Positions 32,563-43,696 of a stretch of DNA of 64,000 nucleotides are shown piece by piece. Source of the stretch: Mytilinidion resinicola (lineage: Eukaryota; Ascomycota; Dothideomycetes; Mytilinidiales; Mytilinidiaceae); the NCBI RefSeq assembly GCF_010093595.1, contig NW_022985461.1, positions 590,999-654,998 of the forward strand, in the 5' to 3' direction. The number at the start of each line of letters is the position of its first letter. Within the stretch, counting starts at the first letter, position 1. The translations under genes were made by a program, and so were the position numbers. The notes beneath the pieces were generated by a model. It saw nothing but the letters and a program-made list of their open reading frames with translations, made no database searches and was not told the origin of the DNA.

Positions 32563-34454
32563 TCACAGCTCCTCTTCTTCGTCCTCGTCCTCAGAAAAGC
32601 CCTCAGGATAGTCTTCATCATCAGAAGACTCATTCTTAAGCACATTTGAGTGAGACTCCCAGCTCCGGTACAAGTCCTCATGACGTTGTACCTGCTCTTC
32701 CCTGTCCCGCCGCCTTGCCTCCCTCAGTCCCCTCGTTTCAAGAATAGGAAGCTCCTTGCAATGCTTTGGGACCTTGAGAATCGCTCCCAACCCGTTCTTT
32801 TCTGCAAATGTATGCAACGCTGCACATCTTTCGCAGATTCCCATGCCCTGGATCTCCAATTCGTGGCGCCATGGCACTACCGGTATCATTGGGTCATCGT
32901 CGGTCTCGGCAGAATGCGGGAAGGACCAGTCCCTGACTGGGTGGTATGTCGGTATCATGTCCGCAAACTCGTCGGTTACTGATCGGCCAATCAACCAGTC
33001 TCGATCGTACCAGCAGCTAGTGGCGCTTCCCCACTTTCTGGAGACGTGGTCAATCAGTTCCTCCCGCTGCATGTTGCGGTACTTTTCCGCTGTGGCCTCG
33101 ACATCGAACTCCACCTCGTATTCGCCATCGGAGATCACGGTAGTGTCTGGCGGGCTCTTCTTCTGTAGGCAAGTTGTCGGTGCTGGATGACTTGGTATCT
33201 TCTTCCTGAGTGTCTTCCTCATCTCCACACTCTCCACCTCGATTCACGGTCTCATCCGAAGACTCCTCATCAGACATCTCAGTGTCAGAGTCCACATCCT
33301 CACGTCCCTTCCAAAAGCAAAGGAGAAAGCCAGGGCTAGTCTCTACGTCCTGGAATTCGAAGTCATCTCCCATGAGAGACTCCAAGGCTGCACAGGCCTT
33401 GCAGCAGCCCTTGAAGGTGCATTGCTGTCGCTATGCAGCGGGTGGAGGGGGTGGAAAGATAAAAGGCGCGTTGCGGGCCTGGTGATCTGACAAAAACTAG
33501 GCCTTGGCAGGGTTCGTGTCGGGGATCAGCTCGGCCCACTCGTCTGTGACTGCACGAGCAATCAACCATTCCCTCCCGGGGAACTGCTGCAGCGCATGAT
33601 CCCACATTTCTTCGACATAATAGAGCAGCTGGAGGTAGTCCATTGCTCGATACTTCTCGTTGGCGGCCTCGAAGTCGAATTCGGTGAGAGCAGGAGAGTA
33701 TTGGACGCCCCACTTTTCCATGTGGTGTTCAACTTTCCGGAATAACGCGACCACCTCTTCGGGGCTCATACACCCTTCGAAAGCGTACCCGCGCGATTCT
33801 AGCTCTAGCTTTAGTTCGGTGCTAAGCTTGTTCATGTCCCACTCCATGAAAGCCTCAATCATCTCTCTTTTCGGAATCTCCTTCATATTCTGACCCGCTA
33901 CAAAACTAGCCAAAAAACCACGCCTCTGGATGGCGGCTTGTAGGTCCTTGGCCATGTTTTTCTTTTCCCAACTCATGTACACCTTGGGCCCTCCGTTTGA
34001 CCCCGGCAGCAGAAACTTCTTCCCGCGCTTGAACGTGACTGAGTCTGCTCCTGACTGGTCCGCATTGGGAACTTGGTCCGTTGGGTCTGTTTGGTAATTA
34101 GTTGGGATGTTTCATACTGGGATATTGTTAGACTTACCATTGCTGGAGGCAGGTAAGTTTTTAGATGGCGCGCCATTGTGATTGGGCATCTTCTATGAAA
34201 TCCTCAACTGGGGTGTCCACGCGTTCTTCCGCAGTGGCGGTGGACTTGACCTTCTTCCGCTGTCGGTTGCCATCGAGATGTTCGAGTGGAGCGCGGTCGT
34301 TGGGGTCGACGCTACCGGGTGCCTCCGCTTTGCGCTTCTTGAGGGTTGGCGAGGCGTTCTGGAGAGTGGTAGGCGACACGGGTGGGTGCTTCTGCGCGGC
34401 AGTGTTTACAGCGGTAGGCTTGGTGAAGGCGGTGAACGGGGCGTGGGAAGACAT
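32563..34454 (-). pseudogene. Family-CD protein 2: two RDWL-CxxC units, disrupted
   Basis: From ATG 34454: a basic N-terminus (TLKKRKAEAPG, NRQRKKVKS), then a one-base frame change near 34,185 into PNHNGAPSKNLPASSN. An intron follows (GTAAGT at about 34,136 to CAAACAG at about 34,080). Next come LLPGSNGGPKVYMSWEKKN and two SAP-like repeats (LQAAIQRRGF...EMIEAFMEWD; LSTELKLELESRGYAF). The first RDWL module follows: EFDFEAANEKYRAM, FPGREWLIARAVTDEWAEL and IPDTNPAKA. TAG at 33497-33499 and TAG at 33431-33433 interrupt the same frame before CCKACAALESL and a long acidic tail. After another frame change near 33,200 comes a second unit: EFDVEATAEKYRNM, RDWLIGRSVTDEFADMIP, HPVRDWSF, CERCAALHTF and an acidic end. 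The first TAG aligns with the Trp of HPVRDW in unit 2. Function unknown. Confidence 0.6.
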
Positions 34455-34621
34455 TATAATCGAGGTGTGGGAAAGTAGGATTTGATGTGAGGATGTGGAT
34501 AGACTAGCTGCGAAGCTGATGATCTGGAGGATATTGTTTGTTGTTGCGGGAAGCTGGAGAATTGCAACAGTGGTGATGGAGAGAGTGGGTAGACAGTAAG
34601 TGATGGGGAGGGGTTTATATA

Positions 34622-35817
34622 CGAGGCCACTAATCGCACACCCCCTCCCCCCCTGTCGCTTCACCACCTTCTAATTGGCTCAGATTAACGCGGAGCTTCC
34701 TCTGGGCATTCACCTATACGTCTATCTACACGTGATGCTATACGCGAGGCCGTACGGCCTTACGTACGGCTATATATATGGCTACACGAATCGGAAAGGA
34801 TGCATACCGATTTGTATAGCCTTATGTACAAGCCTAAGTCTAAGTATAGAATAGAAGTTCTATTCTAGAAGTGCCTATGTGCCTACAAGCATGCCAAACC
34901 TGTTAAAACCTCACCTTATTACGGCTCCTTTGCATCGAGCCTGGCCCCCCTGCATCACCACCTGCACCTACTCCATATACTGATCCATATACTCCTCAGC
35001 CTCCTCCTCATAGTTATACTCTGCAGGCGCCACAACGTTCCTACGGCTTGGCGGCTGGCTTGATAACTCAGCAGTGCCCCCCTCGACACCTGCTGGACGC
35101 TGAGACCCTCGTAGACGTGCTTGTAGAGCTGCAATCTGTCGTAGGATGTCTGCACGGTCATCCTCTTGTTCCACCTGAGGTTGAGGCTGAGCACTGTCTT
35201 GCCTCCGAGCTCCTGCCTTTTTCCGTGGTACCTTATCCTTTGCACCAGGCGGCCGGCCGCGCTTCTTAGCTGCAGGTGCAGCCGTAGGTGTAGCTGTAGG
35301 CGCTGCTGTATGCGCTGCTGTAGGTGCTGCCGTAGGTGCTGCCGTAGATGCAGCTGTAGGCCTAAGAAGGGCTGGATCAATACGAGAAAGATCAACCGGT
35401 GTAGCTGTCGACTGATAGGCATTCCGAGCGACAGGAGCTGGACGAGGGACTACTGAAATAGGCGGTGCTGGCGGCGGAGCTGTCGGCATGCGTCTTGGAG
35501 GTATGTATGCTCGTATGTCTACTCTGTCTGGTTTACTACGGTATTTTGCTAGGCCGTAGCCCTGCGCTGATGCGTGCGCTTGTAGAGCAATATACGCTTC
35601 CTCTGCTGTAGGGTAGTACGCCAGCCGTGGCGGCTGGAGGGCCATGGCGAGTGTATTGTAGAGGTGGAGGATGAGGATGTAATTGCTTATATACACGCTG
35701 CATTTGGAGAGAGCACTTGGAATTAGCGAGCGAATCGGAGGCTCCGGAGCTGCCCTCCGAGCCAATTAGAAGGTGGTGAAGCGACAGGGGGGAGGGGGTG
35801 TGCGATTAGTAGCCCCC
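34622..35817. mobile_element. hAT-like element 2 with TIRs, TTTATATA TSD and an AT-hook gene
   Basis: 1196 bp flanked by 8-bp direct repeats TTTATATA (34614-34621 and 35818-35825). The inverted ends share ACTAATCGCACACCCCCTCC, CCCTGTCGCTTCACCACC and TTCTAATTGGCTC, continuous over about 55 bp. The inner words GAGCTTCC and CACGTGATGC match elements 1 and 3. No hAT transposase is present, but an intact frame for an AT-hook protein is (see next entry). It sits 160 bp upstream of the ATG of CD2, inside a TATA-like sequence. Confidence 0.85.
34968..35645 (-). CDS. AT-hook protein encoded within hAT-like element 2
   Basis: The frame from ATG 35645 gives 225 residues (an upstream ATG at 35765 lies in the inverted repeat). 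The N-terminus PPRLAYYPTAEEAYIALQAH, ASAQGYGLAKYRSKPDRVD resembles the small N-terminal DNA-binding domain seen in front of fungal transposases. The middle is a degenerate A-P-T-A repeat (TAAPTAAPTAAHTAAPTA). KKRGRPPGAKDK near residue 130 is a canonical AT-hook. The C-terminus has a short helix (DILRQIAALQARLRG) and an acidic end. It lies wholly inside the element, so it may be the residual DNA-binding half of a transposase or a captured host gene. No catalytic core follows. Confidence 0.6.
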   Translation of the reverse strand: MALQPPRLAYYPTAEEAYIALQAHASAQGYGLAKYRSKPDRVDIRAYIPPRRMPTAPPPAPPISVVPRPAPVARNAYQSTATPVDLSRIDPALLRPTAASTAAPTAAPTAAHTAAPTATPTAAPAAKKRGRPPGAKDKVPRKKAGARRQDSAQPQPQVEQEDDRADILRQIAALQARLRGSQRPAGVEGGTAELSSQPPSRRNVVAPAEYNYEEEAEEYMDQYME

Positions 35818-35829
35818 TTTATATACAGG

Positions 35830-36430
35830 CCTCAGAAATATTTGATCGCCCGGGAGGGGGGGCGTGCGCATCGCCCGCCCGCCCGCCCGCCCGCCCGCCC
35901 GCCCGCCTGCCGTCTCCGTCCTGCCTGGGAGCACTGCGCAGGGCTCACCGAGCGCTTCAAAGGGCTTAGCAAGCACTTGGTAGGCACCATCGAGCATCGC
36001 GCCGGCTTGGAGGCGGCACAAGTGATGATTCTCGACTATAAGCGTGGCTTGGCACCATCGCTAGTGAGGTTCGGCATCCTGGATGCTCCCCGAATGGAGC
36101 ACGCGGCCCCCGCTCAGCCGAACTGTCCCCCCGGCAACGACCCGTGGAGATAGGCGAGTACTGATCCGAGATCGAGGCGGCTCTGGCGGGGGAGATCGAC
36201 GGCTTGCATGGCCTGGCGGCATCCATGGTCATCCCGGTCGCGCGCGCGACCTCCGAGGCGGGAGCTGCCCTGGATCACAACGGGCGCGCGCGCAACGGGC
36301 GACAGGCGACGGGCGTCGCGCCTTCGAGACGTGTCCTCGAGGTACGTAAACAATGATGATCATGTAAATCTCTGGGCTTGGCGGAGGTGTCCGCGGGCGA
36401 CGTTGAGGTCGGGTTCTAGCCATCTCACCA
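35830..36430. other. GC-rich tract with (GCCC)n microsatellite
   Basis: Composition jumps to clearly higher GC than the neighbours. It starts with about nine GCCC units (35,873-35,907) and contains CGCGCGCG runs at 36,240 and 36,285. Plus-strand frames look coding-like but broken: EHCAGLTERFKGLSKHLVGT...MILDYKRGLAPSLVRFG (to 36,153), then in another frame SEIEAALAGEIDGLHGLAAS. This could be the relic of a gene or element of different origin. No family is recognised. Confidence 0.4.
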
Positions 36431-38496
36431 CCAAAGGCCCTACGAGGTGAGATACGAACGGATGTAGGTATTATCGAAGATAGAAGAGCGGTATATCGGG
36501 GTCGCGGAGATGTATTGATAGATTCCGATACTTATGGAGCCTGTGGACGGTCAGTAGTTGCATACCCACGTAAACAAAGAAGAAGCTGAGCACAACATAG
36601 CGATACCAACACACAAGGTTAGTGGGACACCAATGGAACCCGCAGTGATTTGATGCAAAGCTGCCAACCTTTAGGCCCAACCCTTGGCCAACCGCCATAC
36701 GGTCCATGGAACGATGATGTTAGGAAGGTTATCCGACTTGCCTACCACCTAGCGACGGAAAATATAGGGAGCGACGTATATCCAAGGCCAGCTCGGAGCG
36801 ATGCCTCTCTTATCACTCGTCTTGCGACATGTAAAGCTAATAGAAAGCAGGTTGTTGCAGCCTACCAAACAGCAAACAACGTCAAGCTACACCATCTTTC
36901 TTCGCGGTATGGGCCAACTCGACATCAAACATAAGACTAGAGAGGGGTCGATTGAACGCAAGGAAAATGATGAACACCCGAAAGAGCTGCTTGAGGTAGG
37001 TCACAACCACACCGTCAAGCCGCCTCGCTTTCAGTTTTGTTCGGCACGTGAATGTCCAAAGTACCATCAAAGCATAGACGCATACGACATACTTGACAAA
37101 TAGAAAGACGAGACAAAGGGATGGATGAAAGAGTATTGGACAAATCGGACTTATGTTTGACTAAAAGAGATGGAGTATGACATGACAGGATGGGTCCAAT
37201 TGGAAAGGGATTTGAGTGACAAGAGATGGAGTTGGTAAGACAAACCAATTCAGAAATGTGACGCTATAAGCAATCACAGTTGGAGATACAAACCCATTGT
37301 AAACTCTCGATCGTTCCGTAGCGGCTCTTGGCGCTGCCTCTGACTAGAAATTAGAATTGTCCGACGAATATTACACACCATCTGCTTGCACAATGTTCGC
37401 AATTTGATTAGCTACACACCAATGAATAGAGCACACGGGAAACGGTAGCCGGGAGCCATCAACGTCTATTGCTACTTTGAGATCCGAGCGCGACTTGGCA
37501 AAAGCCACATCTTCCACGACGGCTTCTCCAGAGGTATACTATCGAACGAACGCCTTGCTTCGCTTTCGCGTATCGACTTGCGGCCCTACGAAGGGTCTCC
37601 TTACCGTTGAGTAATAGCTACAAAGGCTGGCCGAGGGATGGGAGAGCGGAGGACAAGGCAGAACTGTCGAGAAACCAGGTCTATTTCTTCAATACCTTTC
37701 ACTGCCCTGGGTTCATGGCTATGACCTGCCTTAGTGCTTTGTCAAAGGACCGGCGACGATGCATTCCGTGCTCGATAGCACTGGTTAGTGTATGGGTATC
37801 TGAATCATGGTGATTGGAAAGCCCTTGGTGGGGGACGTCGATGTGCTGCATATCGATACATGTTGTACGTCGGCGGAAGGATATCGTGGCCTGGATGAGG
37901 GTTGATGCTGTACAAGATACGGTCGAGATGGGTGATGGCTGCGAGTTTTCCTGTGTGGGATAGAGGATGAGGAGAGGGAGGGCGAAGGGGCATGGTCAGA
38001 ATAGAGTTTGTGGGGTTTCCACGCTAGGCCACATGCGGCAACCACGAAGTTGGGACCCGAGCGGTCGGATCCTCCGCGGATTCTCCGCGAATCGCCTGAC
38101 TCCTGCACGAAAACTATACCTATTCCACCAATACGATGATCAGATAGTGGTTGCCTAGATCTTTGCACCAGGATGATCGAAGCCATAAGGGGGCCTGACG
38201 ACGCACGGCGAGGTCGGCCTCGCGTCCCCGATAGTCCGACCCAGAGAGACTGCGCAGGTTCTACTAGGAGTGGTTTAGGGGCGGTGGTGATATTTAGGTC
38301 AGGGTATTGGTAGTAGCAATATTATAAGCGAACAAAGCGGTATTTAAGGACGGCTATCTGCTCCAGTTCGCCATTCAACATCTCATAATTCACGTCTAGG
38401 CAGAATATCAATACTATTGTGTACTCGATCGTCATTTGTACAGCCATTGAATTGGAATTTCCCCTTTTCTATTTGAATTTTCTGCTCTTGGAAACC
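36431..38496. other. Long intergenic region, nothing recognised
   Basis: About 2 kb without a supported gene, TIR, LTR pair or tRNA. Several short frames exist on both strands but overlap and lack motifs. The last 150 bp are the likely promoter of the O-methyltransferase; the start context is GAAACCATGG. Confidence 0.4.
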
Positions 38497-39706
38497 ATGG
38501 AGTCTATCGTATCCCAAGTCGAAGTCCTGGCAGCTGATACAAACGAGCTTGGCCGCCAAACCATCCAACGCTCCCTCCGCGACCTTCAATACTCCCTCGA
38601 AACCCCCTATGATACCGCCGTGCGCTTTACTGGCCTCCACCTCCAAGTCGCCATGATCAAAGTCGGCGTCGATCTCGAACTCTTCACTATATTGACCAGG
38701 AGCATCACGCCTGTAACTGTCTCTGAGTTCGCCGAAAAGACCTCCGCGTCACCTGATCTTCTTCGTGCGAACCCCTTCAATTCTTCCTAACGCCTCTGAT
38801 CTGATATTCCCAGGCCGTGTCCTCCGATACCTCGCCTCCACGGGCACGATCACTGAAACCGCCACCGACACCTTCGCACCTAACTCTGTTACTCGCGCCT
38901 TAGACCAGCCCGTGCTCAATGGCGGCATCAACCACCTCTTCAACACCATGGGCCCCGCCATCCAAGCCACCCCAGACTTCCTCAAAGAAACCAAGTACCA
39001 AAATATAACGTCGAACACGAACACGCCCTTCCAGAAGGCTTTCAACACAGACCTCGCCTGCTTCGACTGGTTTCACTCCCACCCCAAAGAGTTCGAGTGG
39101 TTACATCAGGCTATGCGGCTGCACCGAGGCGTGAGTTGGCTAGATGTCTTCCCATTAGAGAAAGAGTTGGAAGCATGGGACGAGCCCGAAAAGGCGGTAT
39201 TCGTCGATGTAGGCGGTGGGCTAGGGCAGCAAATCGTCGCGCTCAAGGAAAAGTACCCCGCGGTTGCGGAGAAGGGAAAGCTCGTGCTCCAGGACCTCCC
39301 AGAGACTATTGCGCACGTCAAGGCGATTGGGAAGGGACTTGAGGGCATTGAGCTCATGGCGCAGGACTTCCATACCCCGCAGACGATCAAGGGGGCAAGG
39401 ATTTACTATCTCAGGAATATTTTGCACGATTACCCGGATGATATTTGTGTCAAGATTCTGGAGAATGTTAAGCATGCGATGGGCCCGGAGAGTGTAGTTC
39501 TCGTGGACGACTGTGTGCTGGAGGATACGGGGGTGCCGTGGCAGGCAGCGGTCATGGATTTGGCTATGATGACGCATTTAGGAGCGTTGGAGAGGACGAG
39601 GGGGCAATGGGATGAACTGTTTGCTGAGGCGGGACTGAAGATTAGGGAGGCTGTGGTATACAATGGGACGATGTGTCAGGCAGTCAGTGTGGTGGTCAAG
39701 AAATAG
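38497..39706 (+). CDS. SAM-dependent O-methyltransferase (COMT-like)
   Basis: Two exons, 38497-38764 and 38814-39706, joined across a 49-nt intron (GTGCGA, branch CCTAAC, CCCAG), give 386 residues. The splice restores SPDLLRRVLRYLASTGTI, the winged-helix dimerisation block of plant/fungal O-methyltransferases. The catalytic domain has motif I VDVGGGLGQQ (about 220), LQDLPETI, AQDFHTPQTIKGARIYYLRN and ILHDYPDD with the presumed base His near 294, then VLVDDCVLEDTG. The length and order of motifs are normal, so the protein should be active. It would methylate a hydroxyl on a phenolic or polyketide-like substrate in the cytosol. No polyketide synthase or other cluster gene is visible nearby, so the substrate is unknown. 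It has an ideal Kozak context (ACCATGG). Confidence 0.9.
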
Positions 39707-41026
39707 GGGGATGGAATTGTAGGAGGTCGGAGGTGGATGGCAGCGATGTACGAATATACCCAACTCTCTTCTCACGTATACTATATAAGCAGATCGATCC
39801 AATATCACGAGCATTCAACTGCTCTTTTGCGAAGCAAAGTTACCGTTCAAAGATCTCTAACTCACTCACGTATCATCAGAATGTCTTGGGCTGTGAACCC
39901 CTAGTCTACCTGCCGTGTACGTACATACCAAAACAGCCTAAAGGCTCAGTTTAGGTCTATGTATCAGGATATAGGAGGACGATGTTAGCTGCACCCCCTG
40001 CCAGCAGTACTGCATCGTTTTGACCGATTCTGAGGTGTCAAGCTCAGCATTATGGAAAGCGGGAAGGAGAGGGGGTGCGAGTTGCGGGTTGCGCGGGTCT
40101 TAGATTTGGGGTCTTGGTGTTTGTGTCGGTGCAGCGGAGAGCGGATCTTGCTGAGGCACCTCCTACAGCAGCAAACAGTAGACCAAGCTTAATGTCACAG
40201 AGTTAGATTTCGGCCACTTAATCGAACTGCATCAAACATGCCTTTAAATTAGCTTGTGATGATATACCCGAGTCACTTCAACACGTTGCACACATAATTA
40301 AAAGTGAGTGAGTAGTTCTTGAAATTCAGCCTATAGTACCAAGACCAGCCCCCCATGATTCCAATTTAGTTGGAGGCTCTAGGTAGAACAGTCGCAAGAT
40401 CGCAAAAGACAACCGCATTCGCATGAAAGAGAAAATCCAGCGCAAAACTCAAACGCTAAACCCAATCGCAAAATCCAAGTGCTAAATCCAAATGCAAAAT
40501 CCAAAAAACCAGATACCGTGCAAAAAAAGGACAGAAATACAAAAGAAGACAGAAGAGAAACCATAGTAAAAGTCATTAAAAGCCCCCGAACAAGGTGTGG
40601 AAAGACATCGCCAGGTCCATCCATCCTCGTGATAGTCCCAATACCAAAAGGAAAAGTCGTGAAAAAACCCCGATCAATGTCTGGGAGGCTCCATCACTCC
40701 GACCCCCTGTCGTCGAAGTAGAGAGGGTGGCGCTGTATATTTTCGAGCGCAGCGCGGAAGTCTTTGGGGTGGGATTTCGAGGGTCTGCGCAGTAGGTCGT
40801 TTGGCCACTCATGTTTTGTGGAGTCCAATTTTCGTCTGCTTTCAGTCTGTCGTTTATTAGCACTGTAATTAGAAACGATCGAGGCTGAAAGGAGCGTACC
40901 TGGAGTAGGAACTTACAGTATTCTCATCTAGACCAGGTTCTCTTTTCTGGCAGAATCTTCTTGTGATTACTTTTTTTGTTCTTTTCTGGATTTTACACGC
41001 CTTCTGCCTCCGTCACCAACCACGCT
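39707..41026. other. Intergenic region, A-rich tract
   Basis: No gene supported. 40,380-40,560 is A-rich with repeated AAATCCAA/GCAAAATCC words. Nothing structured beyond that. Confidence 0.4.
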
Positions 41027-43696
41027 TTATCTGTAGTGCGGCCTGTAAGAATCTACCCTAGCAACACGCTGGGACCTTCCCTTACTGCCGTTCGCACGCG
41101 TTGGTCGGTCATAGTCCTCGTGGCCCCGCTTCTTGGGGCAGCTGGATGACGGAGCAGAGAACTGCTGGGTGGGCCTGGAGGTAGCCTTTGGACCAGCCCG
41201 TGAGGTAGTCTTCAGGGCCTGGTCATGGTCTAGGCGGGGCCTCTTCATCGTTTGCCTCCGGTCATCCTGGAGGTCCTCATCACGAGCCGGCTTCCGATAG
41301 ACGGGCTTCATAGCAAAGATAGCGTCCAACGGCATCGATGGCTTGGGAAGAGGGGCTGGACCGGAGAACTCGAGGAACCCTGTCCTAGGATTCACGCGAG
41401 CAGTTGGTTCCTCGGAGGAACCCTTGGATGATGAACCCACGGACGCGGAGGAGTGACGGCTGGAAGCAAGGCCTCCCTTGCGTAGACCCTCGCTGTCTTC
41501 GCGGAGATGTTGGTTGAGCTCGCGGCGCCATTCCTGGTCATCGCCATCTTCAACGATGATCTTGCGCTTAGGCTCGCGTTTCTGTAAATATGTATTAGCA
41601 CTGTATCGTTCTCGTAGTGCGGATTAGACTTACCTTTCGCTCAGAACAAGAAAATGCCTCTTGCTTCTTTGGTGGGTTATTGGTCATGTTGTCTTCCTCG
41701 ACTGACTTGACAGCAGCTACGAGGATCTGAGTATACGTATTAGTCTTTGAATCACGTTCATCAGGCGCGACACTTACCTCATCCTGGAAATTGTTCTTCT
41801 TCTTGCCTCCCTTCAACGCCAGGTACTCCTCCATGGCTCGCTTCATTGTCGCCTTGATCATGGCCTTCGACACTTTCTTCGAATCCTCCAGAGCATCCAT
41901 GGCCTTCTTCCCCTTCCTGTGCTGACGTTCACGCTCATCCCACTCTTCCTTGGAGACATCCTTAAGGCTCTTTGCCTTGCGATAGGCAAAGATGTCTTTG
42001 ACCTCACGCTGGACGGCAGGACGCTTCCGGATGACATGACCAACTGGTTCGTATGGAGGGATGAGTGCGTGATCAATGGCGAACTCTCGCCCTACTCCGC
42101 GGATGTAGCCTCGCCTTGAGATCAAGCTGGGCCGCGACCACAGCATTGACCACTTCTTGTGCTTAATGATTCCCCGGTTGATGTCGTAGGAAGCCTTCTT
42201 GTGGTTGTAGATGCTGGGGCCACGAAGGTCGAGAAGCTCCTGCTGGAGAGTGAAAAGTCTGGGCCGCTTCGGCTTAGAGGAGGCCGGCGTCTTGGACGAG
42301 GAAGACGTTTCTAGAGAGATGCCTTCCTCGACTTCAGTGCGCGCTTTGGTGTCTTGATTCGCCAGCTTGAAGGCGATTTGCTCCTCTCGCTGCCTCTCTT
42401 CTCCGCGCTTCTTCGCTTTCTCGGCCTCGCGCTTGGCCTTTTCCTTGCGGCGCTGAGTCTCCTCAAGTTGGCGTGCGTCTCTGAGACGCTTAGCATTCTC
42501 TTCACGTTGAGCTTTCGTAGTACGCTTGGCCTCCTTCTCGATGGCTTTACCATGTGCGACTTTCATCTTGGGTTCCTCCTCATGCTTGAGCTCATCGTAG
42601 CGTGTCACCAGCAAGCGCAGGAACCTGAGGCCTCCATCCTCTTCTTTACGAAGACCGGTGTGCTCCACGATCTTCTCCATTAACTTGGAGATGGGATGCC
42701 TAAAGGTGCTGGGGTCGAGCGAAGATACCTCTCCTTCTTCTAACGTGATCTTGTAAGCATACTTGAGGAGAGTATACCAAGACTTCACGTTCAGGTTCCC
42801 TGGCACGAAAGCCGTGAGGACCACATCCTTCAGATCACCAACCGACATCTGATCGCGTGGCTTGGCGGGATGAGTTGTAGCAGTATCGTCTAGGGGAGGG
42901 GTGGCTTCAGGTCGAAGATTCGTGAGCTTCTGTCGGCGTGGAGGCTTCGGCGGGGGTAAGTCGTCTTCATCAATACTACCACGCTTGCGCTTCGTGGTTT
43001 TGGGCTTCGCGTCGGTAGGCCGCATGGCTGGCTTGCGAGTACGCAGTTTCCGTTCAGACGTCTTGGGTGGAGGAAGTGAACGAGCCTCTCCCTCAGACTC
43101 ATCGAGGCCAGAATCGCTGATCATTCCTTTGTTGTCAAGCATGAGGAGATAATCCACGATCTGCTGCTTGATCCTAACGTTGATCTTTTCGATGTTAACG
43201 TCGTCCCGATCACACATGGTGAACAGCTCGGCCTCGGTCAGATCGTCGTACACGGCACGGTCGCAGGGGCGGTCAGGAAGGGCGCGCTTCCTCTTGATGG
43301 CGACGCCTTTGCGAGGAGCATTGGGCTGGGCGGTGCCTTTCTTGGGGACAGGAGGGCGGGTGTTGGTATCATCACCGAGCGCGGGGCGAGCTTGCTTGGA
43401 GACATGGGACTATGTAATGATTAGCTAAGTCATGACAGGTGCGACGAGCTGCGAGCACGTGTGAGGAGGCTACATAGTAGCAAGGAGAAGGCAGGAGGTA
43501 GCAAGCACGAGAAGAGGAGACTTACGGTTGCTGGTGCCACGCCAATCTCAGTCGCGACCGTACTTTCCTTGTCCGAACCGGAAGCAAGAAGGGAAGGCAT
43601 GCTGTCTGATAGTAGAGCAAGCGAATGTTTGATGGAAGAAGCTCTATTCCTACGTGAAGAAGCAATGGTGTCAAGGATTTGGTGGGGTCGTGACAT
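41027..43696 (-). CDS. Family-B protein 4: SAP-like domain, helical module, charged coiled coil
   Basis: Four exons (43696-43526, 43409-41778, 41726-41634, 41581-41027) give 816 residues; an inner start at 43600 is possible. All introns begin GTAAGT. The N-terminal KQARPALGDDTNTRPP and APRKGVAIKRKR match family-B protein 1. Then comes the SAP-like YDDLTEAELFTMCDRDDVNI (about 110), NLS KPKTTKRKR, and a single helical module (SVGDLKDVVLTAF...WYTLLKYAYKI...IVEHTGLR). A long basic/acidic helix follows (RLRDARQLEETQRRKEKAKR), then a distinct block ELLDLRGPSIYNHKK...RGYIRGVGREFAIDHALIP. The C-terminus is disordered and basic. The 51-nt intron 2 contains no in-frame stop, so retention would only insert 17 residues. 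A nuclear role is inferred; unknown family. Confidence 0.75.

Noticed and set aside
35966..36232. Possible horizontally acquired bacterial gene in the GC-rich tract
   Set aside because: No intact frame, no recognisable bacterial family and no boundaries; kept only as a composition anomaly.
38497..39706. Secondary-metabolite gene cluster around the O-methyltransferase
   Set aside because: No synthase, P450, transporter or regulator lies within reach on either side.
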